From CAZJHD01 sp964545855 (lineage in GTDB: Bacteria; Planctomycetota; UBA1135; JACQFD01), in assembly GCA_964545855.1 (NCBI GenBank), contig CAZJHD010000029.1, positions 1 to 50,883 of the forward strand: a stretch of 50,883 nucleotides of DNA, written 5' to 3'. Shown here one piece after another: positions 15,343-24,434 of this stretch. The translations under genes and the position numbers were made by a program. The notes beneath the pieces are model-generated. The model was given only the letters and a program-made list of their open reading frames with translations. It did not search any database and was not told the DNA's origin. The first letter of the stretch is position 1; every line of letters begins with the position of its first letter.

Positions 15343-18072
15343 CTATCGGACGCCGATCTCCTTCGCGCGCCGCACCAGCTCGAGGAACTCGGCCCGGTAG
15401 CCCTGGGGATCGACGGCCGAAGCTTCGGCGCCGAGCTCGAGGACGCCGTCGAGGGAAGCGGAGCCGCGGTACGGCGACTCGCGGAGGATCATGCCGAAGG
15501 CCGCCACGGCCGCCGCGAACTTGAAGTCGTCCGAGGCCTGCGCGTAGGAGAGGCGCGCGTCGACGACCGGATGGAGCACGTCGCGGCTCTCCGACGCCTC
15601 GGGCTCCTTCCAGCGGATGCGCACGGCGAGGAGCTCCTCGGAGCGCGCGGCGTCGGTCGGCACGAGGGCGAATCGCTGGTAGCGGAGCGCGGCGACGCCC
15701 GGGAGGTCGGCGGCGATCGTGCCGGGAGGCGCCACCTCGTAGAGGGCCGTCACCGAATGGCCGGCGCCCACCTCGCCCGCGTCCTTGCGGTCGTCGGCGA
15801 AGTCCTGATGGGCGAGGGCGCGATTCTCGTAGCCGATCTGCCGCCAGGAGCCGACGAGCACGGGGTTGAACTCGAGCTGGATCTTCACGTCCTTCGCGAT
15901 CGTGACCAGCGTCGCGCTCATCTCGTCGACGAGGACCTTGTGCGCCTCGCGCACCGAGTCGACGTAGGCGTAGTGGCCGTTCCCCTTGTCGGCGAGCTGC
16001 TCCATGGTCGCGTCCTTGAGGTTGCCGACGCCGAAGCCGAGCACGCTCAGGAAGACGCCGCCCTTCGCCTTCTCCTCGATCCGACGCGTGAGTGCCCTGC
16101 GGTCGGTGATGCCGACGTTGAAGTCGCCGTCCGTCGCGAGGAGGACGCGGTTCGTGCCGCCGGGGACGAAGCCCGCGGCGGCCATCTCGTAGGCCATCTC
16201 GATGCCGGCGGCGCCGTTCGTGGAGCCGCCCGCCTTCAGCCCGTCGATGGCCGCGAGGATCGTCGCCTTCTCGCCGCCGTGGGTCGACGGGAGAGCGATG
16301 CGCGTCGCACCCGCGTAGGTCACGATCGAGACGCGGTCGTCGTCGCCGAGTCGGTCGACGAGCATGCGGAGACCCTGCTGCACGAGAGGGAGCTTCGCCT
16401 CGTCGCGCATGGAGCCCGAGACGTCGACGAGGAAGACGAGGTTGCTCGGCGGCCGCTGGTCGACCGGCACCTCGCGGCCCTTCAGCGACACGCGCACGAG
16501 GCGGTTCGCGGTGTTCCAGGGGCAGAGCGCCACCTCAGCGTGGACGCGGAAGGGCTCGCCCGTCGAGGGCGGGAGGTCGGCGTAGGGGAAGTAGTTGACG
16601 AGCTCCTCGATGCGCACGGCGTCCTTCGGCGGCCGCACGCCCTGGCGCAGGAAGCGGCGGACGTTCGCGTAGGAGGCCGTGTCGACGTCGATGGAGAAGG
16701 TCGACAGCGGATCGACGTCCGTGCGCACGAAGGCGTTGTCGGTGACGAGGTCGTAGGTCTCCGTGTTCCCGGACGTGACAGCCGAGAGCTCGTCGACCTC
16801 GAAGACGTTCTTGCCGAACGACTCCAAATGGAGGCCCGTCTTCGCGAAATCCTCGGCGGCCTTCTTCAGGCCGTTCTCCGCGTCGGCGGGGAGCACGCGG
16901 GCCGCGGCGGGAGCGCCCGCGGTCGCGGACTCGGCGGCCCGCGGCGGGAGCGCCTTGCCCTCGGCGGCGAAACGCACCTCCACCGAATCTCGGGGACGAG
17001 CGGCGGACGAAGGATCGAGGGCGAGGACGTCGTTCTCGAGCGCCGTCTGCGGCACGGCGACGGCGCCCGTCACGACCGCCACCTTCGCGCGCGCTTCGAC
17101 CTGCGCCTCCGCCGGCGCCGGCGCGTTCGCGCCGACCTCGACCCGTCCTCCGTCGGCCTGGCCTCCGCCGCCCACGGGGATCGCGCGCCGGACGATCTCC
17201 TGCACCTGCTGCACCGCGGGCGATGCGGGCCCCGCCGGGGCGCCCGCGCCGTCGCGCCGATCCTCGGAGGGCGCAGCCGCCGTCTGGAGTGCCTTCCCGG
17301 AGGGTGCCTCCGCGCTGCCAGCGCCCCGCTCCCACTCCCCGCCGAGCTTCGACGGCGCGAGGCCGTCGTCGGCCGAACGCGCCCGAGTTTCTCGCGCCAA
17401 CGCCTCCTGATCGACCGCCTTCGAGCGGGGGGCCGGAGCCTTGGAGTCCCCATCGAAGCTCCTCGCGCGCGGATCGCTCTCCAGACGCGCCGCGTCCGCC
17501 GCGAGGTACCCGACGAGCGCCATCTCCTTCTCCCGCTCTTCCTTGGCCGTCTCGTCGAGACGTTCCTGGCCACGCTGCCGATCGACCGCGGAGCCACCCG
17601 CGAAGCGCAGGTCCGAGCCGTCGTTCTTCCGGAAGGACTTGTCCTTCGGGGAGTCCTCCTCCGGCGCGGAGGGGCGCCTCGCGAACGCGTCGAGGTCCGC
17701 TCCCTCGAGCGACGGCTCGGAGGCCGGCGCGTGGAAGCGCTCGTCGCGCGGCACCGCGTACCAGATCGTGACGGCCAGGAGCAGGCCCGCCGCGAGGAGG
17801 AGCGCGCCCCGGGCCTGGAACCACGCCGTGTGCACCACGGGACGTCCCCCCATGCGCGCCTCGAGGGCTGCCCGCTGCTCCGGCGAGAGACCCGGCGCCG
17901 CCTCCGTCTCCAGCTCCTTCGTGACGCGGCCCGCGAACGCGCGGATCGCGTCCACCTCGCGCTGCAGCTCCGGATCGCTCGCGAGCCGAGCCTCGAACGG
18001 CGCGCTCTCCTCCGCGGAGAGCTCGCCGAGCGCGAAGGCGGTGAGCATCGGGTCGTCGTCACGGAACTTCAT
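15343..18072 (-). CDS. vWA protein with anti-sigma-like N-terminus
   Basis: This protein has 909 residues. Residues 1-70 resemble the cytoplasmic part of anti-sigma factors (DPMLTAFALGELSAEESAPFEARL) but lack zinc-binding His/Cys. A transmembrane helix spans about 90-108, followed by a long low-complexity Ala/Asp/Lys-rich stretch (about 110-440). A conserved YfbK-type segment (NYFPYADLPP, PWNTANRLVRVSLKG) leads into a von Willebrand A domain with MIDAS motif DVSGS at about 547, and a C-terminal DUF3520-like region ends the protein. The ATG at 18072 lies 58 bases after the stop of an upstream ECF sigma gene on the same strand. I infer a membrane receptor-like partner that binds that sigma factor inside and a metal-dependent ligand outside. 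Confidence 0.9.
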   Translation of the reverse strand: MKFRDDDPMLTAFALGELSAEESAPFEARLASDPELQREVDAIRAFAGRVTKELETEAAPGLSPEQRAALEARMGGRPVVHTAWFQARGALLLAAGLLLAVTIWYAVPRDERFHAPASEPSLEGADLDAFARRPSAPEEDSPKDKSFRKNDGSDLRFAGGSAVDRQRGQERLDETAKEEREKEMALVGYLAADAARLESDPRARSFDGDSKAPAPRSKAVDQEALARETRARSADDGLAPSKLGGEWERGAGSAEAPSGKALQTAAAPSEDRRDGAGAPAGPASPAVQQVQEIVRRAIPVGGGGQADGGRVEVGANAPAPAEAQVEARAKVAVVTGAVAVPQTALENDVLALDPSSAARPRDSVEVRFAAEGKALPPRAAESATAGAPAAARVLPADAENGLKKAAEDFAKTGLHLESFGKNVFEVDELSAVTSGNTETYDLVTDNAFVRTDVDPLSTFSIDVDTASYANVRRFLRQGVRPPKDAVRIEELVNYFPYADLPPSTGEPFRVHAEVALCPWNTANRLVRVSLKGREVPVDQRPPSNLVFLVDVSGSMRDEAKLPLVQQGLRMLVDRLGDDDRVSIVTYAGATRIALPSTHGGEKATILAAIDGLKAGGSTNGAAGIEMAYEMAAAGFVPGGTNRVLLATDGDFNVGITDRRALTRRIEEKAKGGVFLSVLGFGVGNLKDATMEQLADKGNGHYAYVDSVREAHKVLVDEMSATLVTIAKDVKIQLEFNPVLVGSWRQIGYENRALAHQDFADDRKDAGEVGAGHSVTALYEVAPPGTIAADLPGVAALRYQRFALVPTDAARSEELLAVRIRWKEPEASESRDVLHPVVDARLSYAQASDDFKFAAAVAAFGMILRESPYRGSASLDGVLELGAEASAVDPQGYRAEFLELVRRAKEIGVR

Positions 18073-18130
18073 GGCAGTGGTCTCGGAAGGGTGCTCGGGT
18101 GGAGTGACGAGCTCGAGGGTGAGCGATCGG

Positions 18131-18706
18131 TCAGTTGAGGCGCGAAGCGCCGTGGAAGGGATGCCGCGACATGCGCGCGCGGAGCGTCTTCAGGCCGTTG
18201 TGCAGCAGGACGCCCACGTGGTTCACCGTCCGGTCGGTGATCGAGGCGATCTCCTTGTAGGAGAGTCCCTGGCGGAAGCGGAGGTGGATCACCTCCTGCT
18301 GGCTCGCGGGGAGCGTCGCGAGCTCCCGGAGGATGTCGCTCGCCGCTTCCCGCCTCTCGAACTTCGCGCCCGGCGTCGGCTCCGCGTCGAGGGGATCGAT
18401 GAGGCCGCCCTCGGGATTCGCCACGAGGCGCTTCGCCTTGCGATACACGTCGATCGCCCGGTTGCGGCAGACGGTGTAGAGCCACTCGGCGAGATGCGGC
18501 TCGAGGTTCCGCCGCGCATCCTCCGTCCGCGCGTTGTCGCAGAGCCGCAGGAACGTGTCCTGCACCACGTCGCGCGCCTGGTCCACGTCCCCGAGGAGCC
18601 GCGCCGAGTAGGCGATGAGGGGTCGCTCGAAGCGGTCGAGCGCGCCGCGGAGCCAGGCTTCCGGGGGCATCGGCGAGTCCATCGTTCGTGGTTGCGGATC
18701 CGGCAT
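18131..18706 (-). CDS. ECF-type RNA polymerase sigma factor
   Basis: This 191-residue sigma factor has region 2 (DQARDVVQDTFLRLCDN and LAEWLYTVCRNRAIDVYRKAK) and region 4 (LATLPASQQEVIHLRFRQGLSYKEIASIT) with a helix-turn-helix. It is followed, 58 bases downstream, by a membrane protein whose N-terminus looks like an anti-sigma domain, so that protein is the likely regulator. The ATG at 18706 is used; an ATG nine codons in (MDSPMPPEAW) is an alternative. The gene is transcribed divergently from the giant FG-GAP gene, which makes the shared 161-base upstream region a plausible control point, but no promoter could be assigned. Confidence 0.93.
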   Translation of the reverse strand: MPDPQPRTMDSPMPPEAWLRGALDRFERPLIAYSARLLGDVDQARDVVQDTFLRLCDNARTEDARRNLEPHLAEWLYTVCRNRAIDVYRKAKRLVANPEGGLIDPLDAEPTPGAKFERREAASDILRELATLPASQQEVIHLRFRQGLSYKEIASITDRTVNHVGVLLHNGLKTLRARMSRHPFHGASRLN

Positions 18707-18800
18707 CGATCGACGGTGCCCCCCACGCTTCCCGGCCGGGCGATCTTATCGTCCCGATCCGAGCGCCGCTCGCGGGGCCGCGGCCTCGCTCGTCCGTTCG

Positions 18801-18819
18801 GTCTTCCTTTCGGGAAGAC
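18801..18819. other. Perfect hairpin in divergent intergenic region
   Basis: GTCTTCC (18801-18807) pairs with GGAAGAC (18813-18819) around a five-base loop, 49 bases before the FG-GAP gene start and 95 bases upstream of the divergent sigma gene. It may be an operator or an mRNA leader structure. Confidence 0.3.
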
Positions 18820-18867
18820 TTCCAGGAGAGTGGATGCTCTTCCCCCCGCGCCGAGGTCCCTTGACCC

Positions 18868-21800
18868 ATGCGACATGCCGCTCTTCCCCGATTGCTCCTC
18901 CTCGCGGCGCCTGTCGCATTCTCCGCGCCGGCGTCGGGCGCGCAGTTCACGCCCTCCCAGAGCTACTCGACGGGCTCGGCCGCGGATCACTTGGCGCTCG
19001 CCGACGTATCCGGAGACGGCCTCCTCGACGTCCTGACCGGGAACTCGACCTCTGCGGTCTTCACCCGGCTTCTCGGGACGGCCTCCGGATGCCTCGTCTC
19101 GGCATCTTCGATCTCCGCTCCTGGGGGCTCGCTCAACCTTCGCGCCGAGGATGTGAACGCCGATCAGATCCCCGATCTCGTCTGGAGGGCGGAGGAAGAC
19201 AAATATTTCCACTGGCGGCTCGGGAATGGCGGCGGCGGATTCGGCAGCATCGGAACGCAGACCCTTGGTGGCTCCGGAAGCCAGGGGCTCTTCTCCCTCG
19301 AGATAGCCGACTGGAACTCCGACGGGAGCACCGACGTGCTCGGCGACCGAGGCGACCTTCGCCTCTCCCTCGGAGATGGATCGGGGACCTTCGCTCCCGC
19401 GCTGTTCCTCGACGTCCCGCTCGGCAGCACCCTGGTCGACATCCGCTCCGGTGACGTGGATGGGGACGGACTGCGAGACGTGGCCTTCTCTCGGAACGGG
19501 AAGGACTTCTTGCAGATCGTGCTCGGGAACGGGGGGGGGAACTTCCAGGCGCCACTGCTCTTCGGGGCCGCTGCGAACTTCAACAACAACCCCGGCACGG
19601 CGTCGCTCGACCTCGCCGACCTCGACGCCGACGGGGACCTCGACGCGGCGATCGCGATCGCCGGCAGCGCCGATCAGGTTTGGACGCTCTTCAATTCGGG
19701 CGCTGGAGCGTTCACCGTCGGGGGCGGCTACTCCGCAGGCGGCGTGCCGGGAGACCTGGAGGCGGCGGACCTGGACGGCGACGGTGACGCCGATCTCGCC
19801 GTCGCCCACGCGACGACGAGCACGATCGCCCTCGTCGCGGGGATCGGCGCCGGCGCCTTCGGATCCCCGGCGCTCTTCCCCATCGGCGGCGCTGGTGCCC
19901 AACTCGCATTCGGCGACCTGAATGGCGACGGCCATCCCGACCTCGTCACGGCGAACGGCGCGGCGAACTCGGTCTCGGTCCTCCTCTCCCATGTCCCGGT
20001 CTCTCTCCCCGACTGGCTCCCGCTGTTCCCCGGGACCGGCACGGCGACCGGTGGAACGACGCCGCGGGCCGTCCTCGCGGCCCGGCTCGACGCGGACCTG
20101 CTCCCGGAGGCCCTCGTCGTGCATGCGGGATCGAACCACGTCGCCGTCCTCGCGGGGAAGGGGAAGGAGGGCTTCGGCGCGCCCGCGCTCCACGCGACGG
20201 GATCCGGACCCGCTTGTGCGGCCGCCGCCGACCTGAACGGCGACGGAAAGCTCGACTTGGTCGTGGGGAACGCCGCGGCGTCGAGCGCGACGATCTTCCT
20301 CGGCGACGGCGCCGGAGGTCTCGGCGCGGGCGCGACGATCGCCCTCGGCGGCCCGCCCACGTCTCTCGTGCTCGAGGACGTGAACGGCGACTCCAAGCGC
20401 GACCTCCTTGCGGCGCTCGGCACGGCGAACAAAGTGCGGATCTTCTCCGGCAACGGCGACGGCACCTTCGGCGCGGGAATCGTCGGCCCCGCGGGAGCCG
20501 ACACCCGCAGCATCGCCGTGGGGCGCTTCGACGCGGACTCCTTCCCGGACTACGCGGTCGCGAACTTCGCCGCCGACACGGTGACGATCGCCTTCGGCGA
20601 CGGCACGGGGGCGTTCCCTGCGTCGACGACGCTCACGGCACTCGACGGCCCATCGTCCGTCGTGCTGACGGACCTGAACGGCGACCTGTTCGACGACGTC
20701 GCCGTCGCGAACCGCAACTCGGGCAAGATCCGCCTTTGGTTCGGGAACGGCGCGGGAGGCGTCGTCTTCGCATACAACATCACGGTCGGAGGGCAGCCCA
20801 ACTCCCTCGTCGCCGGCGACGTGGACGGCGTCTTCGGCTGCGACCTCGTCGTGAACGACGCGGCCGGCGCGAACGTTGGGGTCCTTCGCAACGACGGCTT
20901 CGGCAGCTTCGATCCGCCGGTCGCATTCCCGCTCGCGACCCAGGAAGGCGGGCTTGCCCTCGCCGACATGGACGACGACGGCGCCCTCGACCTCCTCGGC
21001 TGCTCCAGCGCCGACGGCACGCTCCATGTGCTCTTCAACGCCGGCGCGGGGAACTTCGGGTCGCTCGCGCCCTTCGTGGGAAGCGATCCGCGCGCGCTCG
21101 CGCTCGCGGACCTGAACGGCGACGAGCGGCTCGACGTGGCCGTCGCCAATCGCGGCGCCGGCACCGTCACGGTGCTGCTCACCGACGGCGTCGGCGGATT
21201 CGAGACCCCGTCGAGTCACGCCGTCGGGCTGCAGCCGGCCGGCGTGGCGGCCGGCGACCTGGACCAGGACGGGGAGACCGACATCGTCGTGTCGAACGAG
21301 ACGTCGGGCACGCTCTCGGTGCTGCGCGGCTCGGGCTCCGGAGTCCTCTTGCCGGCGCAGTCCGCGCCCGCGGGGGCGGCGCCGACGGCAATCTCCCTCG
21401 CCGATCTGAACGGCGACGGTCGCCTCGACGCGGCGGCCGTGCGGCGCTCCTCTGGCGCCGTCTCGATCCTGCCCGGAGATGGGCTCGGGGGACTCGGCGC
21501 CTTCCAGACGCTCGCCGTCGGGAGCGATCCCGTGGATCTGGCGGTCGCCGACCTCGACGGCGACGGGAAGCGCGACCTCGCCGTAGTCCACGGGAGCCCC
21601 GGATCGGTGACGATCCACCACGGCGACGGCGCGGGGAGCTTCGTGCTGTCGGCGACCAACCCGGTCTGCGCTTCCCTCGACGAAATCCGCCTCGCCGATC
21701 TCGACGCGAACGGCGTCCTCGACTTCGTCGTGCGTTCGGCCGCAGAGCGGCGCATCGTCGTCGTCCGCCGCGACGCGGGAGGCGCCGTGCTCTCGGCGCC

Positions 21801-23574
21801 GACGCTCGCCGTCGCGGACGCGCCGAGCGGCCTCGCTCTCGAGGATCTCGACGCCGATTCGATCCCGGACATCCTCGTTGTGTTCTCGGAGAGCGGCACG
21901 CTCGCCGCCTACCACTCGACGGGCGATGGCAAGTTCGACGCCGTCACCGTGTCGCCGACGGGGGCCGTGCCGCTCGCCGTCGAGGCCGGTCAGCTCGATT
22001 TCGACGCGCGCACGGATCTCGTGGTCGCGAACAGCTTCGACGGCACGGTCTCGATCCTGCTCGGCAATGGGCCGAAGAAGTTCAGCGCCGGAGGCGGGAG
22101 CAGCTCCTGCATCGGCGGCATCCCCAAGGCCGTCGGCGTGGGCGACCTCGACAAGGACGGGCGCAAGGACACGGCCGTCGTCGTCGGCGGCGCGAACAAG
22201 GTGGCCGTACTGCTCACGCAGCCGTCCGGTGCGCCGCAGTGCGCGGGCACGTACGCGACCGGCGCCTCGCCGAGCGACGTGGCGCTTACCGACGTCACGT
22301 CGGACGGCAACCTGGACGTCCTCGTGACGAACCAGGGGTCCAATAGCCTCACGGTCCTGCGGAACGACAGCGGCACGGGGCTCGCGCTCGTCCCGTCCGT
22401 GGGCTCTCCGTTTCCCGTGCCGGGGAGCCCGGTGTCGATCCGCGTCGCGGACCTGACGGGCGACGGGAAGGTCGACGCCGTCCTCACGCTGACGGGAAGC
22501 CCGTCGAAGGTCGCCGTTCTCCCGGGCAACGGCGACGGGACCTTCGGCGCGGCCATCCCGAGCTCGCTCTCGGGCGCGGGTGGCTCAGGACTCGCGCTCG
22601 CCGACGTCGACTTCGACGGCGACCTCGACGCCGCGATCGGCATCGCGAGCCTCGGAGACGTCGAGATCGTCGCGGGAAACGGCGCGGGCTCGTTCCAGGC
22701 GATGGCGCTGCTGCCGTCGGGGAGCTCTCCCGGGTCGGTCGCGTTCGGCCACTTCAACGGCGATCCGATCGTCGATCTCGTCGCGAGCAACCAGGGCTCC
22801 GCGAGCGTCTCGCTGTTCCTGGGGACGGGCTCGGGGACCTTCGCGTCGGCTTCGGTCTTCGCGGCCGGCTTAGCGCCCGGAGCGCTCGTCGCCGCCGACG
22901 CCGACGCCGACGGGAGGGCCGACGTGGCCGTCGTGCATGCGACCTCGCACTCGATCACCGTGCTCCTCGGGAACGGTTCGGGAGGCTTCGCGAGCCCCGT
23001 CGTGAAGCCGCTCGCGCCCGGCTCCTCGCCTTCGGGCATCGGCGCGGGGGACGTGAACGGCGATGGCCGCATCGATCTCGCCGTCGGCACCGTCGACCCG
23101 GCGACGCTCGACGCGGGGGCGACGCTGCTGTTGAACCAATCACCGAGCCCTGCCGGAGTGGAGGCGTTCGGCGCCGGCACCGCGGGCTGCGACGGCGCGC
23201 ACGGGCTCACGGCGAACGGTCCGCCGGCCGTCGGGAACATGGCGTTCCGTCTGCTGTGCACGAACGCGCCGAAGGGCTCGCTCGGTCTCGTGCTCGTGAC
23301 CGATTCCGCGAGCGTAGGCGGCGATCCCTTCGGGATCGGGGTGAACCTGCTCGTCGACTTCTTCCAGGCCACCGAGGTCCTGACGCTCGATCTCTCGAGC
23401 GACTTCAGCGGCTACGCGACGGCGGCGGCGCCGGTGCCGTCCGTGCCGTCTCTTGCGGGCAAGCAGTACCACGCGCAGGCGTTGTTCCTCTGGCCGCCCG
23501 GAGCCTGCCTGCCGCTGCCGAGCCCGCTGGGCCTCAGCACGTCGAATGGAGTCCACCTCACGGTGCAGCCGTAG
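18868..23574 (+). CDS. Giant secreted FG-GAP/VCBS repeat protein
   Basis: This 1568-residue protein has a Sec signal peptide (MRHAALPRLLLLAAPVAF, cleavage near SGA). Almost all of the mature chain (to about residue 1425) is a run of FG-GAP/VCBS units of 45-55 residues. Each contains a calcium-loop motif of the form DxNGDGxxDL or DxDGDGxxDL and a strand such as VSVLLGNGxGxF; there are more than two dozen units. These fold as stacked integrin-like beta-propellers. The last 140 or so residues form a different, cysteine-containing domain (AGTAGCDGAHGL, GNMAFRLLCTNAPKGSLGLVLV), which I associate with secreted proteins of Planctomycetota and which may serve surface attachment. Role in adhesion or binding of extracellular polymer is inference. 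No enzymatic motif is seen. Confidence 0.92.
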   Translation: MRHAALPRLLLLAAPVAFSAPASGAQFTPSQSYSTGSAADHLALADVSGDGLLDVLTGNSTSAVFTRLLGTASGCLVSASSISAPGGSLNLRAEDVNADQIPDLVWRAEEDKYFHWRLGNGGGGFGSIGTQTLGGSGSQGLFSLEIADWNSDGSTDVLGDRGDLRLSLGDGSGTFAPALFLDVPLGSTLVDIRSGDVDGDGLRDVAFSRNGKDFLQIVLGNGGGNFQAPLLFGAAANFNNNPGTASLDLADLDADGDLDAAIAIAGSADQVWTLFNSGAGAFTVGGGYSAGGVPGDLEAADLDGDGDADLAVAHATTSTIALVAGIGAGAFGSPALFPIGGAGAQLAFGDLNGDGHPDLVTANGAANSVSVLLSHVPVSLPDWLPLFPGTGTATGGTTPRAVLAARLDADLLPEALVVHAGSNHVAVLAGKGKEGFGAPALHATGSGPACAAAADLNGDGKLDLVVGNAAASSATIFLGDGAGGLGAGATIALGGPPTSLVLEDVNGDSKRDLLAALGTANKVRIFSGNGDGTFGAGIVGPAGADTRSIAVGRFDADSFPDYAVANFAADTVTIAFGDGTGAFPASTTLTALDGPSSVVLTDLNGDLFDDVAVANRNSGKIRLWFGNGAGGVVFAYNITVGGQPNSLVAGDVDGVFGCDLVVNDAAGANVGVLRNDGFGSFDPPVAFPLATQEGGLALADMDDDGALDLLGCSSADGTLHVLFNAGAGNFGSLAPFVGSDPRALALADLNGDERLDVAVANRGAGTVTVLLTDGVGGFETPSSHAVGLQPAGVAAGDLDQDGETDIVVSNETSGTLSVLRGSGSGVLLPAQSAPAGAAPTAISLADLNGDGRLDAAAVRRSSGAVSILPGDGLGGLGAFQTLAVGSDPVDLAVADLDGDGKRDLAVVHGSPGSVTIHHGDGAGSFVLSATNPVCASLDEIRLADLDANGVLDFVVRSAAERRIVVVRRDAGGAVLSAPTLAVADAPSGLALEDLDADSIPDILVVFSESGTLAAYHSTGDGKFDAVTVSPTGAVPLAVEAGQLDFDARTDLVVANSFDGTVSILLGNGPKKFSAGGGSSSCIGGIPKAVGVGDLDKDGRKDTAVVVGGANKVAVLLTQPSGAPQCAGTYATGASPSDVALTDVTSDGNLDVLVTNQGSNSLTVLRNDSGTGLALVPSVGSPFPVPGSPVSIRVADLTGDGKVDAVLTLTGSPSKVAVLPGNGDGTFGAAIPSSLSGAGGSGLALADVDFDGDLDAAIGIASLGDVEIVAGNGAGSFQAMALLPSGSSPGSVAFGHFNGDPIVDLVASNQGSASVSLFLGTGSGTFASASVFAAGLAPGALVAADADADGRADVAVVHATSHSITVLLGNGSGGFASPVVKPLAPGSSPSGIGAGDVNGDGRIDLAVGTVDPATLDAGATLLLNQSPSPAGVEAFGAGTAGCDGAHGLTANGPPAVGNMAFRLLCTNAPKGSLGLVLVTDSASVGGDPFGIGVNLLVDFFQATEVLTLDLSSDFSGYATAAAPVPSVPSLAGKQYHAQALFLWPPGACLPLPSPLGLSTSNGVHLTVQP

Positions 23575-23591
23575 ACGCGGAAGGGTTCCGA

Positions 23592-24308
23592 CTACTGGGC
23601 GTCCGCACCGCGCTCGAGTGCGCCGACTCGTGCTTCGAGGGCGGCGATCCGCGCACGCAGCGATTCGATCTCGCCCGGCGGAGCGGCCGCGGGCGCCCGG
23701 GGCGCAGGCTCCGCGTCGTCGGCGGTCTCCCGATGCGACTCGCGCGCGATCACGGCGAGCAGCTCGGGCTCCGGGTAGAAGCCGTGCGTCCAACGCACGC
23801 CGCGGGAGACGCCGCTCGGCGTGAGGCGCACGACGAAGGGCGGGGAGGTCGAGGCGAGCCGCTCGAGGATCGCGGCGAGCTCCCCGAGGTCGGCGATCGG
23901 CTTCATGCGGCTCGCGCGCGCGCGCAGCTCTCCCTCGGACTGCGCGCCGCGCAGCAGGAGCTCGCCGAGGACGGCGATCTCGACGCCGCGCAGCTCGAAG
24001 ACCCGTCCCATCTGGGAGCTGAAGCGCTCGACGCGCCCCGAGAATCCCGTCGCGTTCGCGGCGAGCCCCTTCGCGATCATCGATTGGAGCGCCTCCTCCA
24101 CCTGCGAGTCGGTGTAGCTCGAGACGGGCTCGCGATTGCTCTTCTGGTTGCAGCCCGTGACGAGGGCGTTCAGCGTGAGCGGGTACTGATCGGGCGTCGT
24201 CATGCCCTTCTCGATGAGGACGCCGAGCACGCGGCGCTCGACGGGTCCGAGACGGGGCGGAGGTGTCGGGGGGGCCGAAGGAGTCGGCGGAGTGCTCTCC
24301 GAGGTCAT
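23592..24308 (-). CDS. YceH (DUF480) family winged-helix protein
   Basis: This 238-residue protein matches the DUF480/YceH family, made of two winged-helix domains. Diagnostic segments are LGPVERRVLGVLIEKGMTTPDQYPLTLNAL (quoted in parts: RRVLGVLIEKGMTTPDQYPL), GCNQKSNREPV, LRGAQSEGELRARASRM, and the C-terminal WTHGFYPEPELL. A C-terminal extension is rich in Ala, Pro and Glu and ends in a short heptad-like helix (IESLRARIAALEARVGALERG), probably a coiled coil for oligomerisation. The biochemical role of the family is not established. The gene converges on the FG-GAP gene with a 17-base gap and is divergent from the esterase gene. Confidence 0.9.
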   Translation of the reverse strand: MTSESTPPTPSAPPTPPPRLGPVERRVLGVLIEKGMTTPDQYPLTLNALVTGCNQKSNREPVSSYTDSQVEEALQSMIAKGLAANATGFSGRVERFSSQMGRVFELRGVEIAVLGELLLRGAQSEGELRARASRMKPIADLGELAAILERLASTSPPFVVRLTPSGVSRGVRWTHGFYPEPELLAVIARESHRETADDAEPAPRAPAAAPPGEIESLRARIAALEARVGALERGADAQ

Positions 24309-24434
24309 GCGCACAGGGGGACGAGGAAGTCGGTCCGCGATTCTCGCTCCTCCTCGCTCCAGCCGAAGGGTCTTCGCGCGCCGGCTTCCCGGCCGCGGCG
24401 GCGAGCGATAGGGTGCCGGGACGAGAGGAATCCC

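Noticed and set aside
18289..21915. 1208-codon minus-strand open frame opposite the FG-GAP gene, with its own internal repeats
   Set aside because: The repetition is the mirror of the FG-GAP codons, and the true minus-strand sigma gene lies in another frame.
18868..23574. CRISPR- or satellite-like DNA repeats suggested by recurring GACGGCGAC motifs
   Set aside because: The spacing varies and the similarity is at protein level (calcium loops of FG-GAP units), so these are coding repeats.
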